Position numbers and translations under genes: made by a program | NCBI GenBank assembly: GCA_021845905.1 | Contig: JAJZVA010000008.1 | Coordinates: forward strand, 62,001 to 126,000 | Direction of reading: 5' to 3' | DNA length: 64,000 bases | Source: Pseudomonadota bacterium | GTDB taxonomy: Bacteria; Pseudomonadota; Alphaproteobacteria; Micavibrionales; UBA2020 | Shown here: piece by piece, positions 39,831-48,929 of the stretch | How positions within the stretch are numbered: the stretch's first letter is position 1 | How the letters are laid out: every line of letters begins with the position of its first letter | Notes under the pieces: model-generated | What the model saw: only the letters and a program-made list of their open reading frames with translations | What the model was told of the DNA's origin: nothing | Database searches by the model: none

Positions 39831-40769
39831 TCAGTTTGCATTCAGAAAAACGTCCGCACGCTGGTCGGCGGCCTGTTGCGACAGACCGTGGAGATGATGC
39901 GCGGGCTCGGTCGCGCCGACGGATTTCGCTTCGACCCAGTGCGGCGCCGCGCCGGCGCGGATCAGGATGTGCGCGACGGCAAAGGCGCGTTTCTGCGCCA
40001 TTTTGAAATTGATGATTTTGCGGCGCAACGGATCCGTCACGCCATCGACGGCCTGGCTGGCATGTCCGACGACGGTCAGGCGGTAGTCCGTGTTCTGACG
40101 CGTGAGTGAGTGCGCCAGTTCGCTCAGATTCTTACGGTTGATTGCGGAGACGTGCGCCGAGCCGTAAGGAAAATAGACCTGTTCGACCTGCGCGTTATCG
40201 TAGCTGTCGTTCCCGGCATATTCATTGCTTATGGTGCTGAGCGTGGCGTAGGGCGCCATGTCGCCGCTCACGGGGAACACATCGACGCTTTGGTTGAACT
40301 GCACCATGGGCGGCTGATAAGCCGGTTTTGAGTTGTTTGCCGGCAGGGAGGGATCGGCTGCGTCATAGTTGCTGATCTGGTGCCAGACGAGGTTTGCGTC
40401 GCTCGCGGGCTGTTGCTGCGGGGACAACGGAACGTCAACCGGCTGCGCGGGCGCTGTCTTTGCAACGTTATCCTGCGGTGCTGTTTGGGGTGCTGCGGAC
40501 GGCGTTGCTGGCGCTGGCTGGCCGGCCGGGGGTGTCGTTTGCGCAACGGCTTGCGGCTCTGCCTTTTTCACGGCGGGTTTTTCGGCTGCGGGCAATGTGC
40601 GGTATCCGACTGGCGCCCATCCCATCGCGCTGTCGTTGACGGAGGAAGGTTTGTCTTGCATCCAGTCAATGGCGCTGTGCGTGTCTTCTTTTATGCCGTT
40701 AAGCGTGTTGCTGCAGGAGGCGAGCGTGCACACGCTGAGAAGCGCGACGGCGAACAGGGTCTTTTTCAT
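39831..40769 (-). CDS. OmpA-like lipoprotein
   Basis: A 312-residue probable outer-membrane lipoprotein. The signal peptide ends in the lipobox LASC (Cys19). Residues about 60-125 are a Pro/Ala/Gln-rich linker. The C-terminal 130 residues form an OmpA-type peptidoglycan-binding domain: VYFPYGSAHVSAINRKNLSE, YRLTVVGHASQAVDGV, and NFKMAQKRAFAVAHILIRAG. It probably tethers the outer membrane to the wall. It lies 108 bases upstream of hom on the same strand. The middle segment (130-190) is not recognised. Confidence 0.87.
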   Translation of the reverse strand: MKKTLFAVALLSVCTLASCSNTLNGIKEDTHSAIDWMQDKPSSVNDSAMGWAPVGYRTLPAAEKPAVKKAEPQAVAQTTPPAGQPAPATPSAAPQTAPQDNVAKTAPAQPVDVPLSPQQQPASDANLVWHQISNYDAADPSLPANNSKPAYQPPMVQFNQSVDVFPVSGDMAPYATLSTISNEYAGNDSYDNAQVEQVYFPYGSAHVSAINRKNLSELAHSLTRQNTDYRLTVVGHASQAVDGVTDPLRRKIINFKMAQKRAFAVAHILIRAGAAPHWVEAKSVGATEPAHHLHGLSQQAADQRADVFLNAN

Positions 40770-40988
40770 ACAATGAAACCTTTGTCTGATGAATCAGTTA
40801 AATAGATAATATTGTGCGTAGTGTGACCTAAATCGTCTCAATCTTCAACTTTTACAATGCGTTGATAGCGCGGCAATTAATTTTTTCATAATTTTAAAAT
40901 CTAGATTTATAATGTGATTCAAATTTATATAAAGAAACTCTAAATTTTAACTTTAAGATAAAAAATTTCCCTCAAAAGATAGCCATGT
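40770..40988. other. AT-rich intergenic region
   Basis: Between the OmpA-like gene and the rpsI terminator. It contains AT-rich tracts that should hold the OmpA-like promoter on the minus strand; no gene or clear RNA is visible. Confidence 0.4.
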
Positions 40989-41020
40989 AAAAAAACGCCC
41001 GGTGTGACCGGGCGTTTTTT
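40989..41020 (-). terminator. Rho-independent terminator of rplM-rpsI
   Basis: A 13-base perfect stem (AAAAACGCCCGGT with its complement, 41007-41019) closes a three-base loop GTG. On the minus strand it is followed by a T-run from the A-tract at 40989-40995, 22 bases after the rpsI stop. The T-tract on the other side means it could also work in the opposite direction. Confidence 0.95.
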
Positions 41021-41041
41021 GTGGTTGATGGGAAAAAGCTC

Positions 41042-41560
41042 TTAACGCTTGACCCACTGTGTGCTGCGACGAGCTTTGTGCTTGCCGTATTTTTTGCGCT
41101 CGACCACGCGGCTGTCGCGGGTGAGCAGGCCCGCCTTTTTCAGCGTCAGGTGCAGGCCCGGCTCGAAGTTGACGAGGGCGCGCGACAGGCCATGGCGCAC
41201 GGCGCCCGCCTGACCGGAAAGCCCGCCGCCGGAGACGACGCACATGACGTCGAACTGGCCGACGCGGTTGGTCAGTTCAAATGCCTGGTTGATGACAAGG
41301 CGTTGCGTGCCGCGCGCGAAGTATTGCACGACGTCGCGACCGTTGACGATGATCTTGCCCGAACCGCGGGAGACCCAGACGCGGGCGACGGCGTCCTTGC
41401 GGCGGCCCGTGCCGTAGGCGCGGCCTTTGGAATCGAGTTTTTGCACGCGTTCGACGGGCGCGGTTTGCGAAACGGTCGCCACGCCTGCGATTGCTGTCGT
41501 TTCCGCCGCTTTTTCCGCGACGGCCGATTTGAGATCGGAAAGGGATGTCTTGGTGGTCAT
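41042..41560 (-). CDS. rpsI: 30S ribosomal protein S9
   Basis: The core has [21 protein letters not shown] split as [34 protein letters not shown] and the basic C-terminal [19 protein letters not shown], whose last residues contact P-site tRNA. The 172 residues include an N-terminal extension of about 40 residues ([15 protein letters not shown]), longer than E. coli S9 (130) but usual for alphaproteobacteria. It follows rplM by five bases and ends at a strong terminator. Confidence 0.98.
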   Translation of the reverse strand: MTTKTSLSDLKSAVAEKAAETTAIAGVATVSQTAPVERVQKLDSKGRAYGTGRRKDAVARVWVSRGSGKIIVNGRDVVQYFARGTQRLVINQAFELTNRVGQFDVMCVVSGGGLSGQAGAVRHGLSRALVNFEPGLHLTLKKAGLLTRDSRVVERKKYGKHKARRSTQWVKR

Positions 41561-41565
41561 TGTGT

Positions 41566-42030
41566 TTAAGCCCTCTTGTTCTTGGGGTTCATCGCGGCGA
41601 CGTCGAGCACTTCAGGGTTTTGCGCTTCGTGGTCGTGTTGAGGTCCTGCGAAAAGGCGCAGGTTCGTCATTTGCTTGCGGGCGAGCGGGCTCTCCTTGGG
41701 CATCATGCGGCGCACGGCGTTTTCGATCACGCGCTCGGGATAGTCGCCATCGAGGAGCTGTCCCTTGGTGCGGCCCTTGATACCGCCGGCGTAGCCGGTG
41801 TGCCAGTAGAACACGTCGTTCTGCTTCTTGCGGCCGGTGATGCGGACTTTCTCCGCGTTGATGACGATGACGTTGTCGCCGCAGTCAATGTGCGGAGTGA
41901 ACATCGGCTTGTGCTTGCCGCGCAGGCGCATGGCGATGATGCTGGCGAGACGGCCGAGCGTGACGCCGTCGGCATCGATCAGAAGCCATTTTTTCTCGAC
42001 ATCCGTCGGTTTGGCTGAATAGGTTTTCAT
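41566..42030 (-). CDS. rplM: 50S ribosomal protein L13
   Basis: A 154-residue L13 with [58 protein letters not shown] and [19 protein letters not shown], the standard landmarks. AGGAAA precedes the ATG. It is the first gene of the rplM-rpsI operon. The upstream 120 bases are AT-rich and include a perfect 14-base palindrome. Confidence 0.98.
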   Translation of the reverse strand: MKTYSAKPTDVEKKWLLIDADGVTLGRLASIIAMRLRGKHKPMFTPHIDCGDNVIVINAEKVRITGRKKQNDVFYWHTGYAGGIKGRTKGQLLDGDYPERVIENAVRRMMPKESPLARKQMTNLRLFAGPQHDHEAQNPEVLDVAAMNPKNKRA

Positions 42031-42148
42031 TGTTATTTTCCTGTTTTTAGGGTCGTTTGGTGGCAGAGTTATGCAAGATTATGCTCCCGCCGTCAACTGA
42101 AATGTGAAAAACTTATATAAATATTTGATATTCAATAGGTTAATATGT

Positions 42149-42162
42149 GGTATTATAATACC
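42149..42162. repeat. Perfect 14-base palindrome upstream of rplM
   Basis: GGTATTATAATACC reads the same on both strands. It lies about 120 bases upstream of rplM and 18 bases beyond the stop of the exported unknown gene. It could be a dimeric regulator site or overlap a promoter; there is no further support. Confidence 0.4.
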
Positions 42163-42179
42163 AATATTCTAAATAATTG

Positions 42180-42656
42180 TTATTCCAGAGAACAGCGCGG
42201 CTCGGAGGTCGTTGTGCCGGGCCAGACCTGCTCCGCCCAGCGGCGGACGGTGCCGGGACTCATTTCCGCACCGCGGCTGACGTGCGAGGCGTATTTCTGG
42301 CAGAAGGTCAGCGTGCTCATGTCGATCGCCATGCGCGAGATGTTGTTGGCCATGTCGGTGCGGAGTTTATCGAGTTTTTTTTGCGGATTTCTCACGCCTT
42401 CATTCCGATAGTGGTGCAGGAGGATTTCGCTGTAATCTTCCATGAGGCTTGCATTGTTGACGTCGAATTCCTGATATTCGTCGTAAATCTCCCGTCCGCC
42501 GGGCATTTTCATGCAGGTGAGTCCGATGACCATCAGTTCGCTGTGTATGCGCAGGCCTTGCTCCGCCTCGAACTGGAGTGCGTTGTAGCAGGCAGACGCC
42601 GGTGCAACCGACGCGAACAACAAGGCAAGGGCTGCCGACAAAATGGCTTTTTTCAT
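42180..42656 (-). CDS. Exported protein of unknown function
   Basis: A 158-residue secreted protein. The signal peptide MKKAILSAALALLFASVAPA is followed by a mature part beginning SACYNALQFEAEQG. Four or five cysteines (ACYN, LTCMKM, TFCQKY, PRCSLE) could form periplasmic disulfides. Two helical segments (YSEILLHHYRNEG, KLDKLRTDMANNISRM) suggest an alpha-helical fold. Family is not recognised. The start at 42656 was chosen for its signal peptide and AGAGAG upstream; the open frame further 5' crosses the divergent miaB start. Confidence 0.75.
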   Translation of the reverse strand: MKKAILSAALALLFASVAPASACYNALQFEAEQGLRIHSELMVIGLTCMKMPGGREIYDEYQEFDVNNASLMEDYSEILLHHYRNEGVRNPQKKLDKLRTDMANNISRMAIDMSTLTFCQKYASHVSRGAEMSPGTVRRWAEQVWPGTTTSEPRCSLE

Positions 42657-42765
42657 GATGCTCTCTGATTTACGGGCGCTGAAGATGGCAGAGGTACGGG
42701 GATTAATCAAGCCTGTTACATAAAAAATATAGACAATCGGGCAGGGAATATGATTAATAACCCTG

Positions 42766-44121
42766 ATGGACAAGAAGAAGCTATATATCAAGACGTGGGG
42801 CTGTCAGATGAACGTCTATGACAGCCAGAAGATGGCGGACGTGCTGTTCCCGCTTGGCTACGCGCCGGTGGATGCGCCGGACGACGCCGACCTGATGATC
42901 CTCAACACCTGCCACATCCGCGAGAAGGCGACGGACAAAGTCTTCTCCGACCTCGGGCGTCTGCGCGAAATAAAAGACGCGCGTGCCGGAAGCAAGCCGC
43001 TGATCGCCGTCGCGGGCTGCGTCGCGCAGGCGGAGGGCGACGTGATCATGAAACGCGCGAAGTTCGTGGACATGGTCTTCGGCCCGCAAACCTATCATTT
43101 GCTGCCGGAGATGGTGTTGCAAGCCAACGGCGGCGCACGCGTGATCAATACCGACTTTCCTGTTGAATCCAAGTTCGACCATCTGCCTGAACAGGCCGCC
43201 CCCGGTCCATCGGCGTTTCTGTCGGTGCAGGAAGGATGCGACAAGTTTTGCACCTTCTGCGTCGTGCCTTATACCCGCGGCGCGGAATTCTCCCGCCCGC
43301 CGGAGCAGGTGATCGGGGAAGCCAAACGTCTCGCGGGGCAGGGCGCGAAGGAAATCACGCTGCTCGGGCAGAACGTGAATGCCTATCACGGCGGAGATTA
43401 TGACCTCGCGGATTTGATCGCGGCCGTTGCCGAGATCGATGGCATTGAACGCATCCGTTACATGACCTCGCACCCGCGCGACATGAACGATCATCTGATC
43501 GAAGCGCACCGTGATATTCCCGCGCTTATGCCGTTTTTGCATCTGCCGGTGCAGAGCGGCTCCGACCGCATACTCGAGCGCATGAACCGCAAGCATACGG
43601 CGGAAGAATATCTTGCCATCATCGAAAAAATCCGCACCGCGCGTCCTGACATAGCGCTCAGTTCGGATTTCATCGTCGGTTTTCCCGGCGAGACGGACGA
43701 AGACCATGCGGCAACGATGGCGCTTGCGGAAAAAGCCGGTTACGCCTCGTGCTATTCGTTCAAATACAGTCCCCGTCCCGGCACGCCCGGCGCGGTGATG
43801 GATGGCATGGTGCCGGAAGCCGTCAAAGACAAGCGTCTGCAGGAATTGCAGGCGCTGCTTTTCGCGCAGCAGACGCACTTCAACGAAAGCGCGGCGGGTA
43901 AAACATTCCCCGTGCTGTTCGACCGCAAGGGACAAAAGCCGGGGCAGCTGCTCGGCAAGACGCCTTACATGCAATCTGTTTACGTCAATGCCCCAAATGA
44001 ACAAGCATATGCAAGACTGTTCGGCGAGATCGTCGATGTCAAAATTTCCAGCGCCTTCCAGAACGGCCTGGCGGGCGAAATTGTTACGAGTGAAGCCGTT
44101 CTCTCCAAAAAATCCGCATAA
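42766..44121 (+). CDS. miaB: tRNA-2-methylthio-N6-dimethylallyladenosine synthase
   Basis: Radical-SAM methylthiotransferase that modifies A37 of tRNAs reading U-starting codons. The UPF0004 domain cysteines are in [20 protein letters not shown] and VAGCVAQ; the radical-SAM cluster is [15 protein letters not shown]; then [21 protein letters not shown] and a C-terminal TRAM domain. The 451 residues are typical. It is followed by phoH, ybeY and corC, a widely conserved order. Confidence 0.97.
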   Translation: MDKKKLYIKTWGCQMNVYDSQKMADVLFPLGYAPVDAPDDADLMILNTCHIREKATDKVFSDLGRLREIKDARAGSKPLIAVAGCVAQAEGDVIMKRAKFVDMVFGPQTYHLLPEMVLQANGGARVINTDFPVESKFDHLPEQAAPGPSAFLSVQEGCDKFCTFCVVPYTRGAEFSRPPEQVIGEAKRLAGQGAKEITLLGQNVNAYHGGDYDLADLIAAVAEIDGIERIRYMTSHPRDMNDHLIEAHRDIPALMPFLHLPVQSGSDRILERMNRKHTAEEYLAIIEKIRTARPDIALSSDFIVGFPGETDEDHAATMALAEKAGYASCYSFKYSPRPGTPGAVMDGMVPEAVKDKRLQELQALLFAQQTHFNESAAGKTFPVLFDRKGQKPGQLLGKTPYMQSVYVNAPNEQAYARLFGEIVDVKISSAFQNGLAGEIVTSEAVLSKKSA

Positions 44122-44223
44122 ATGGCGCCAATATGTCAATGGAATCGCCAGCTTGTAAACAAATGTTTAAGATTTGGTGATAAACTCTAAAGAGGATATC
44201 GAGAAACAGATCGGAGCTCGCAT

Positions 44224-45204
44224 TTGAACAAACAGGCCGTCCGGCGCATCGGGATGCAATTCGACGACAACACGCTGGTGCCGCAACTCTTCGGCGAGCA
44301 TGACAGGAACCTTGCCCAGATCGAGGAGGAGCTCGACGTCGAGATTTCCGCGCGCGGCAACGAGGTCGTCATCTCCGGCGAAAAGCTCAAGCTCAAAATG
44401 GCGCAAACCGTTTTCGACGTTTTGTGGGACAGGCTGACCAGCGGCCTCTCCGTCGGCAAGGAAGACGTCTCTGCCGCGCTGCAAGTGGCCTTAAGCCCTA
44501 TGGACGCCACCATGCGCACCGCCGCCAAGGCCGCGCTCAAAGAGCCGCACATCAAGGCGAAGAACAGGACGATCACCGCGCGCACGCCGCGGCAGGCGGA
44601 ATATCTAGACGCGATCCGCAACAATGCTCTCGTCTTCGGTCTCGGTCCCGCGGGCACGGGCAAAACCTTTCTCGCCGTCGCGCAGGCCGTGACGATGATG
44701 ATGGCGGGCGATATCGACCGTCTCATTCTTTGCCGTCCGGCGGTGGAAGCGGGCGAGCATCTCGGCTTTTTGCCCGGCACAATGCAGGAAAAGATCGACC
44801 CGTATCTCCGCCCCGTCTACGACGCGCTGCATGACATGATGCCGCCCGACCAGATCGCGCGCCGGTTCGCCGACGGCACGATCGAGATCGCTCCGCTGGC
44901 CTTCATGCGCGGGCGCACGCTGTCCGACGCCGTCATCGTTCTCGACGAGGCGCAGAACACCACCGTCGCGCAAATGAAGATGATCCTCACCCGCATTGGC
45001 GAGGGCAGCCGCATGATCATCACCGGCGACCTGTCGCAAACCGATTTGCCGAACGGCGCGAAGTCCGGACTTCAGGACGCGGTGGAAGTCCTGCGCGGCG
45101 TCAAGGACACGGCCTTTATCGCATTCGACGAGACGGACGTGGTGCGCAGCCGTATCGTCAAGAATATCGTCGAAGCCTATGACCGGAGGGACGGGAAAAA
45201 ATGA
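44224..45204 (+). CDS. PhoH family ATPase (PhoL-like)
   Basis: A 326-residue PhoH-type P-loop protein. The N-terminal half carries a small KH-like region (QIEEELDVEISARGNEVV); the ATPase has GLGPAGTGKTFLA (Walker A), AVIVLDEAQNT (Walker B) and ITGDLSQTDLPNG. The family is linked to RNA metabolism and works beside YbeY. The start is TTG at 44224, supported by CGGAG nine bases upstream; the first in-frame ATG is ten codons later. The stop overlaps ybeY (ATGA). Confidence 0.93.
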   Translation: MNKQAVRRIGMQFDDNTLVPQLFGEHDRNLAQIEEELDVEISARGNEVVISGEKLKLKMAQTVFDVLWDRLTSGLSVGKEDVSAALQVALSPMDATMRTAAKAALKEPHIKAKNRTITARTPRQAEYLDAIRNNALVFGLGPAGTGKTFLAVAQAVTMMMAGDIDRLILCRPAVEAGEHLGFLPGTMQEKIDPYLRPVYDALHDMMPPDQIARRFADGTIEIAPLAFMRGRTLSDAVIVLDEAQNTTVAQMKMILTRIGEGSRMIITGDLSQTDLPNGAKSGLQDAVEVLRGVKDTAFIAFDETDVVRSRIVKNIVEAYDRRDGKK

Positions 45205-45746
45205 CCCGCGTTGTCGTCAGCCTCGACCGGGCATCCGATAAATGGAACCGCGCGTTCCCGCTCATGCCTTCGAAGATCGAGGCCGCCGTGGCGAAGGCTT
45301 TTCTCTGCGCCAAAAAGCCCGCCGCCTTCAGCCGCCGCGCCTTTGAGATCAATGTCGTGCTCACCGACGATTCAAACGTCAGGGCGCTCAACAAAAACTA
45401 TCGCGGCAAGAACAAGCCGACCAACGTGCTGTCGTTTCCGCAGTTCAACCTGCAAAAGTTCCGACGCGCCGCGCTGGACATCTTCCCGTCCGGGAGCGGC
45501 ATTCCGCTCGGCGACATCGTTCTGGCTTTTCAGACCATCCGCGCCGAGTGCAACGAGCAGGACAAGAGTCTGGAAAACCATGTTATCCACCTGATCGTGC
45601 ATGGAACTTTGCACCTGCTTGGTTACGATCATACGCGGACGCGCGAGGCTGAAGCTATGGAAAAACTAGAGTGTGACATTCTCGCGTCTTTGGGGTATCC
45701 TGATCCCTATCATGAAAAGAGCCGCCTTAAGAAGATCAAGCACTGA
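45201..45746 (+). CDS. ybeY: Endoribonuclease YbeY
   Basis: A zinc-dependent RNase involved in 16S rRNA 3'-end processing and ribosome quality control. The catalytic motif is HLIVHGTLHLLGYDHTRTRE, with the three metal-binding histidines, and the middle has YRGKNKPTNVLSFPQF and PLGDIVLAFQTI. It has 181 residues, a little longer than E. coli (155), with a C-terminal basic tail. It is translationally coupled to the phoH gene. Confidence 0.96.
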   Translation: MTRVVVSLDRASDKWNRAFPLMPSKIEAAVAKAFLCAKKPAAFSRRAFEINVVLTDDSNVRALNKNYRGKNKPTNVLSFPQFNLQKFRRAALDIFPSGSGIPLGDIVLAFQTIRAECNEQDKSLENHVIHLIVHGTLHLLGYDHTRTREAEAMEKLECDILASLGYPDPYHEKSRLKKIKH

Positions 45747-46656
45747 CGCCATGGAAGACGACGGCCCGCAACATTCGCGCATATCCGACGAGGAAGACAA
45801 AAGCCTGATGGACTGGGTGCGGCGGCTCTTGCCGGCGCGCACCAGCAACGACGACTCTTTGCGCGAGGCGATCGAGGAATTGATCGAGGAAGAGGAAGAC
45901 GCGCCTCAATCGGCCGTGGCGCGGCACGAACGCAAGCTGATTTCCAACATTCTGCAACTGCGCGACCTGCCTGTCGTCAAGGTCATGGTGCCGCGCGTCG
46001 ACATCATGGCTCTCGAACTGAACGCCTCGCGCGAAGAGCTGGTCAAGCTTCTCGCCGAGCGCCCGCACAGCCGCATTCCGGTTTACAAGGGCGACCTCGA
46101 CAACATCATCGGCTACGTGCACATCAAGGACATCGTGGCGCATATCGCCGACGGACAGCCGTTCGAGCTCAAGGATATCATGCGCGACGTGCTGGTCGTT
46201 TCCCCGGCGATGCGCGTGCTCGATCTTCTTTTGCAGCTCCGCCAGTCGAAGGTGCATATCGCCTTCGTGGTGGACGAGTTCGGCGGTATCGACGGGCTGA
46301 TCACGATTTCCGACCTGATCGAGGCCATCGTCGGCGAGATCGACGACGAATACGCTTTCGACATCGACCCGCAGCTGATCGAGCGTCCCGACCGCTCCGC
46401 CATCGCCGACGCGCGCTATGCCATCCGCGATTTCGAAGCTAAATACGGCAATGTTTTCACCGAGGACGAAGAAGACGAAGATGTCGATACGCTCGGCGGG
46501 CTTGTCGCGGCGATCGCGGGGCACGTGCCGACGCGCGGCGAGATCATATTGCACGAGGCTTCCGGCATCGAGTTTGAAATTCTCGACGCCGACCCGCGCC
46601 GCGTCACGCGCGTGCGCATCCGCAACCTGCCGGACAGGAAGACGAAAGAGCCATGA
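45712..46656 (+). CDS. CorC/HlyC-type CBS-pair protein
   Basis: A soluble protein of about 314 residues: an acidic N-terminus, a tandem CBS pair (VVKVMVPRVDIMALEL, HSRIPVYKGDLDNIIGYVHI, KVHIAFVVDEFGGIDGLITI) and a C-terminal CorC_HlyC domain (DTLGGLVAAIAGHVPTRGE). The DUF21 membrane domain of CNNM/HlyC proteins is absent, as in E. coli CorC (YbeX), which is linked to Mg/Co efflux and ribosome function. Possible starts are ATG 45712 (overlapping ybeY) and ATG 45751 (four bases after it); neither has a strong Shine-Dalgarno sequence. Confidence 0.92.
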   Translation: MKRAALRRSSTDAMEDDGPQHSRISDEEDKSLMDWVRRLLPARTSNDDSLREAIEELIEEEEDAPQSAVARHERKLISNILQLRDLPVVKVMVPRVDIMALELNASREELVKLLAERPHSRIPVYKGDLDNIIGYVHIKDIVAHIADGQPFELKDIMRDVLVVSPAMRVLDLLLQLRQSKVHIAFVVDEFGGIDGLITISDLIEAIVGEIDDEYAFDIDPQLIERPDRSAIADARYAIRDFEAKYGNVFTEDEEDEDVDTLGGLVAAIAGHVPTRGEIILHEASGIEFEILDADPRRVTRVRIRNLPDRKTKEP

Positions 46657-47444
46657 CCGAACGATTCATCCAGTATAAAACGGAAAACGGCGTCGCCACT
46701 GTCGCCATGAACAGGCCGGACGTGCACAACGCCTTCAACGAAGAAGTCATCCGCCAGATGACGGAAGCGTTCGAAAGCGCGTGCGCGGACGCCGGCGTGC
46801 GCGCCGTCGTGCTACGGGGCAACGGCAAAAGCTTCTCCGCGGGCGGCGACCTTAACTGGATGAAGCGATCCGCAGCCTATTCGTTCGAGGAAAACGTCGC
46901 CGACGCCATGGGACTCGGAACGCTTTTGAAAACCATCAACACATGCCCGAAACCGACCATCGCGCTCGTGCAGGGCAACGCTTTCGGCGGCGGCGTCGGG
47001 CTCACCGCCTGTTGCGACATCGCCATCGCCGAGGAGGGCACGCGCTTTTGTCTTTCGGAAGTGCGCATCGGCCTTATCCCCAGCATCATCGCGCCCTATG
47101 TGATCGCCGCCATCGGCGAGCGGCAGGCGCGGCGTTATTTCCTGACGGCGGAGCGGTTCGACGCCTCTGTCGCGCAAAGCCTCGGTCTCGTGCATGAGAC
47201 CTGCCCGCAGGGCGGGCTCGACGCGGCGAAAGACAAAATTCTCGCAGCGCTTGCCGACGGCGCGCCGTCCGCGCAGGCGCGCGGCAAAAAGGTCATCCTT
47301 GAAATCTCGAAAAAGCAGATCGACGACGCGGTGATCAAATTCACGGCGGAGCAGATCGCTGAGGCCCGCGCTTCCGACGAGGGCCGGGAAGGTCTTTCCG
47401 CGTTTCTCGGCAAGTCCGAGCCAAACTGGAGGAAAAAGGCGTGA
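46653..47444 (+). CDS. liuC: Enoyl-CoA hydratase family, probable methylglutaconyl-CoA hydratase
   Basis: A 263-residue crotonase-fold enzyme. Oxyanion-hole segments are SFSAGGDLNWMKR and ALVQGNAFGGGVGLTACCDIAI; SEVRIGLIPSIIAPYVIAAIG is characteristic of the LiuC/AUH branch that hydrates 3-methylglutaconyl-CoA in leucine breakdown. The MCC alpha and HMG-CoA lyase genes of the same pathway lie 1.5-4 kb downstream, which supports the assignment. The start overlaps the corC stop by four bases. Confidence 0.88.
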   Translation: MTERFIQYKTENGVATVAMNRPDVHNAFNEEVIRQMTEAFESACADAGVRAVVLRGNGKSFSAGGDLNWMKRSAAYSFEENVADAMGLGTLLKTINTCPKPTIALVQGNAFGGGVGLTACCDIAIAEEGTRFCLSEVRIGLIPSIIAPYVIAAIGERQARRYFLTAERFDASVAQSLGLVHETCPQGGLDAAKDKILAALADGAPSAQARGKKVILEISKKQIDDAVIKFTAEQIAEARASDEGREGLSAFLGKSEPNWRKKA

Positions 47445-47767
47445 AAACCTTCGCCGAATACCAGATGGAAGCGCGCAAGACGGCGACCGTTCACGACCCC
47501 GCCCTCAAAGTCACCTATGCGACGATGGGGCTGGTCGGCGAGGCGGGCGAGCTTGCCAACAAGGTCAAGAAACTGATGCGCGGCGATGACAATCGCGATG
47601 AATTGCTGGCGGGCGTGAAATCCGAAATGGGCGACGTGCTGTGGTATCTTTCCGCGCTGGCCGACGATCTCGGCATTCCGCTCTCCGACATCGCGGCGGA
47701 GAACATCGTCAAGCTCCGCGACCGCCAGACACGCGGCAAGATCAAGGGCGGCGGGGACTTTCGCTGA
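47441..47767 (+). CDS. MazG-like nucleotide pyrophosphohydrolase
   Basis: A 108-residue all-alpha NTP pyrophosphohydrolase. The metal-binding signature is GLVGEAGELANKVKKL and KSEMGDVLWYLSALADDLG, that is EXXE followed by EXXD. It probably hydrolyses non-canonical or excess nucleotides. The start is GTG at 47441, overlapping the liuC stop (GTGA). The protein is a distant relative of the frameshifted MazG-like gene 3.5 kb downstream. Confidence 0.88.
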   Translation: MKTFAEYQMEARKTATVHDPALKVTYATMGLVGEAGELANKVKKLMRGDDNRDELLAGVKSEMGDVLWYLSALADDLGIPLSDIAAENIVKLRDRQTRGKIKGGGDFR

Positions 47768-47770
47768 AGC

Positions 47771-48790
47771 TTATCCCGCGCGGCGCGGTTGCCGCGGCTT
47801 CTTTTTCATCAGCGGAATATTGAAGAGAATGTTTTCGCGCGCGTACCTGTTTTCGGCTTCCTTCACGCGTGTCCGGATATCGTCCCAATAGGCGCCTTTG
47901 GTGCTGAAGGACCGTCCGTCCATGTCCGTCCGTCCGTCGAGGTAGCCGTCGAGAATCTTTTTGCAGATCATGAAGGTATAGGCGTCGTTTTGCGGATCGA
48001 GCGTGATGCGCGCCAGGGTCTTGAGCCATTTGTTGCTGTCCGGCTCTTCGTCGTAGATTTTTTGCACCGGCTTGAGCTTTTCGAAGATACGGTTCACGAG
48101 CGACGCGGGCGGCGTGTATTCCACGGCGAAGCGGCGGGCGAGCTCCGCCGTCTGTTGCGGGTCGAGGTGAGAGAAATCGATGACGTCCTTGCGTCTGATG
48201 ATCTCTTCCAGCATGAGGGTGGAGAAATGGACGGTGTCGCTGTTGAGCGTCAGCGCTCCGGCGCGGGCCCACGGATCGATGATGACGCTTTTGTGCGTGC
48301 TGCGCGTGCCGTATCTCTGGTAATGGCGGATGAGGGCGTAGGCGTCCGCGACCGCTTCGCGCACCGAATCCTTGTATTGCTCGTTTTCACCCGCCATGGG
48401 CGGGTCCTTGATGACGAGGTGGGCGAGTTCGTGATCGAGAATGAAGAAAACGTCTTTTTCGACCTTCTTCGGAAGCGCCTTGATGTGGTTTTCGTTCACC
48501 GGCTCGTCATAGAGGATAAAGCTGAGCTTCAGGCGATCGTCCGTATCGGCGTAGGTCTGACGGTCTTTGTCCTTGGTGCGCTCTTCGAGAAAAGCGTCTA
48601 TGGAGGCTTGCGTGCGCCGGGATTTTTTATCCAGCTTCTCGCGCCCGTAGGTGGCGTCCTCGTTCGTGTCGTGGATCAGAAGCTTGCCGTTGATTTCAGG
48701 GAAAAGCACGACGGACTCGCCCGCAAACTGATTGAAAATATCGCTAAGCGATCTTTGTTTTCGTTCGTTCGGTCGTGCGGCAGCGGCCAT
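47771..48790 (-). CDS. Unknown protein with gluzincin-like HExxH motif
   Basis: A 339-residue soluble protein of no recognised family. It has DHELAHLVIKD with HELAH at 120-124 and, 20 residues further, REAVADAYALIRHY, whose Glu145 is in the right place for the third zinc ligand of a gluzincin peptidase. No signal peptide or membrane segment is visible, and the N-terminus is charged. It is transcribed alone, convergent with the MazG-like gene (three bases between stops). A peptidase function is inferred from motif spacing only. Confidence 0.75.
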   Translation of the reverse strand: MAAAARPNERKQRSLSDIFNQFAGESVVLFPEINGKLLIHDTNEDATYGREKLDKKSRRTQASIDAFLEERTKDKDRQTYADTDDRLKLSFILYDEPVNENHIKALPKKVEKDVFFILDHELAHLVIKDPPMAGENEQYKDSVREAVADAYALIRHYQRYGTRSTHKSVIIDPWARAGALTLNSDTVHFSTLMLEEIIRRKDVIDFSHLDPQQTAELARRFAVEYTPPASLVNRIFEKLKPVQKIYDEEPDSNKWLKTLARITLDPQNDAYTFMICKKILDGYLDGRTDMDGRSFSTKGAYWDDIRTRVKEAENRYARENILFNIPLMKKKPRQPRRAG

Positions 48791-48929
48791 TCAGAAGGAT
48801 TCCCTTGTACGCGCAATGGATTAACTCTCGACTATTTTAAAAATCCGGTCAAGTTTATAGATGTTTATTAATTTTCTGGAAATATTTCGTTTCCTTGTGT
48901 TGTGACGGCCGGATACTTATAATTTCCTC

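Noticed and set aside
42149-42162. Palindrome upstream of rplM as a terminator
   Set aside because: No GC-rich stem or T-run; kept only as a weak palindrome.
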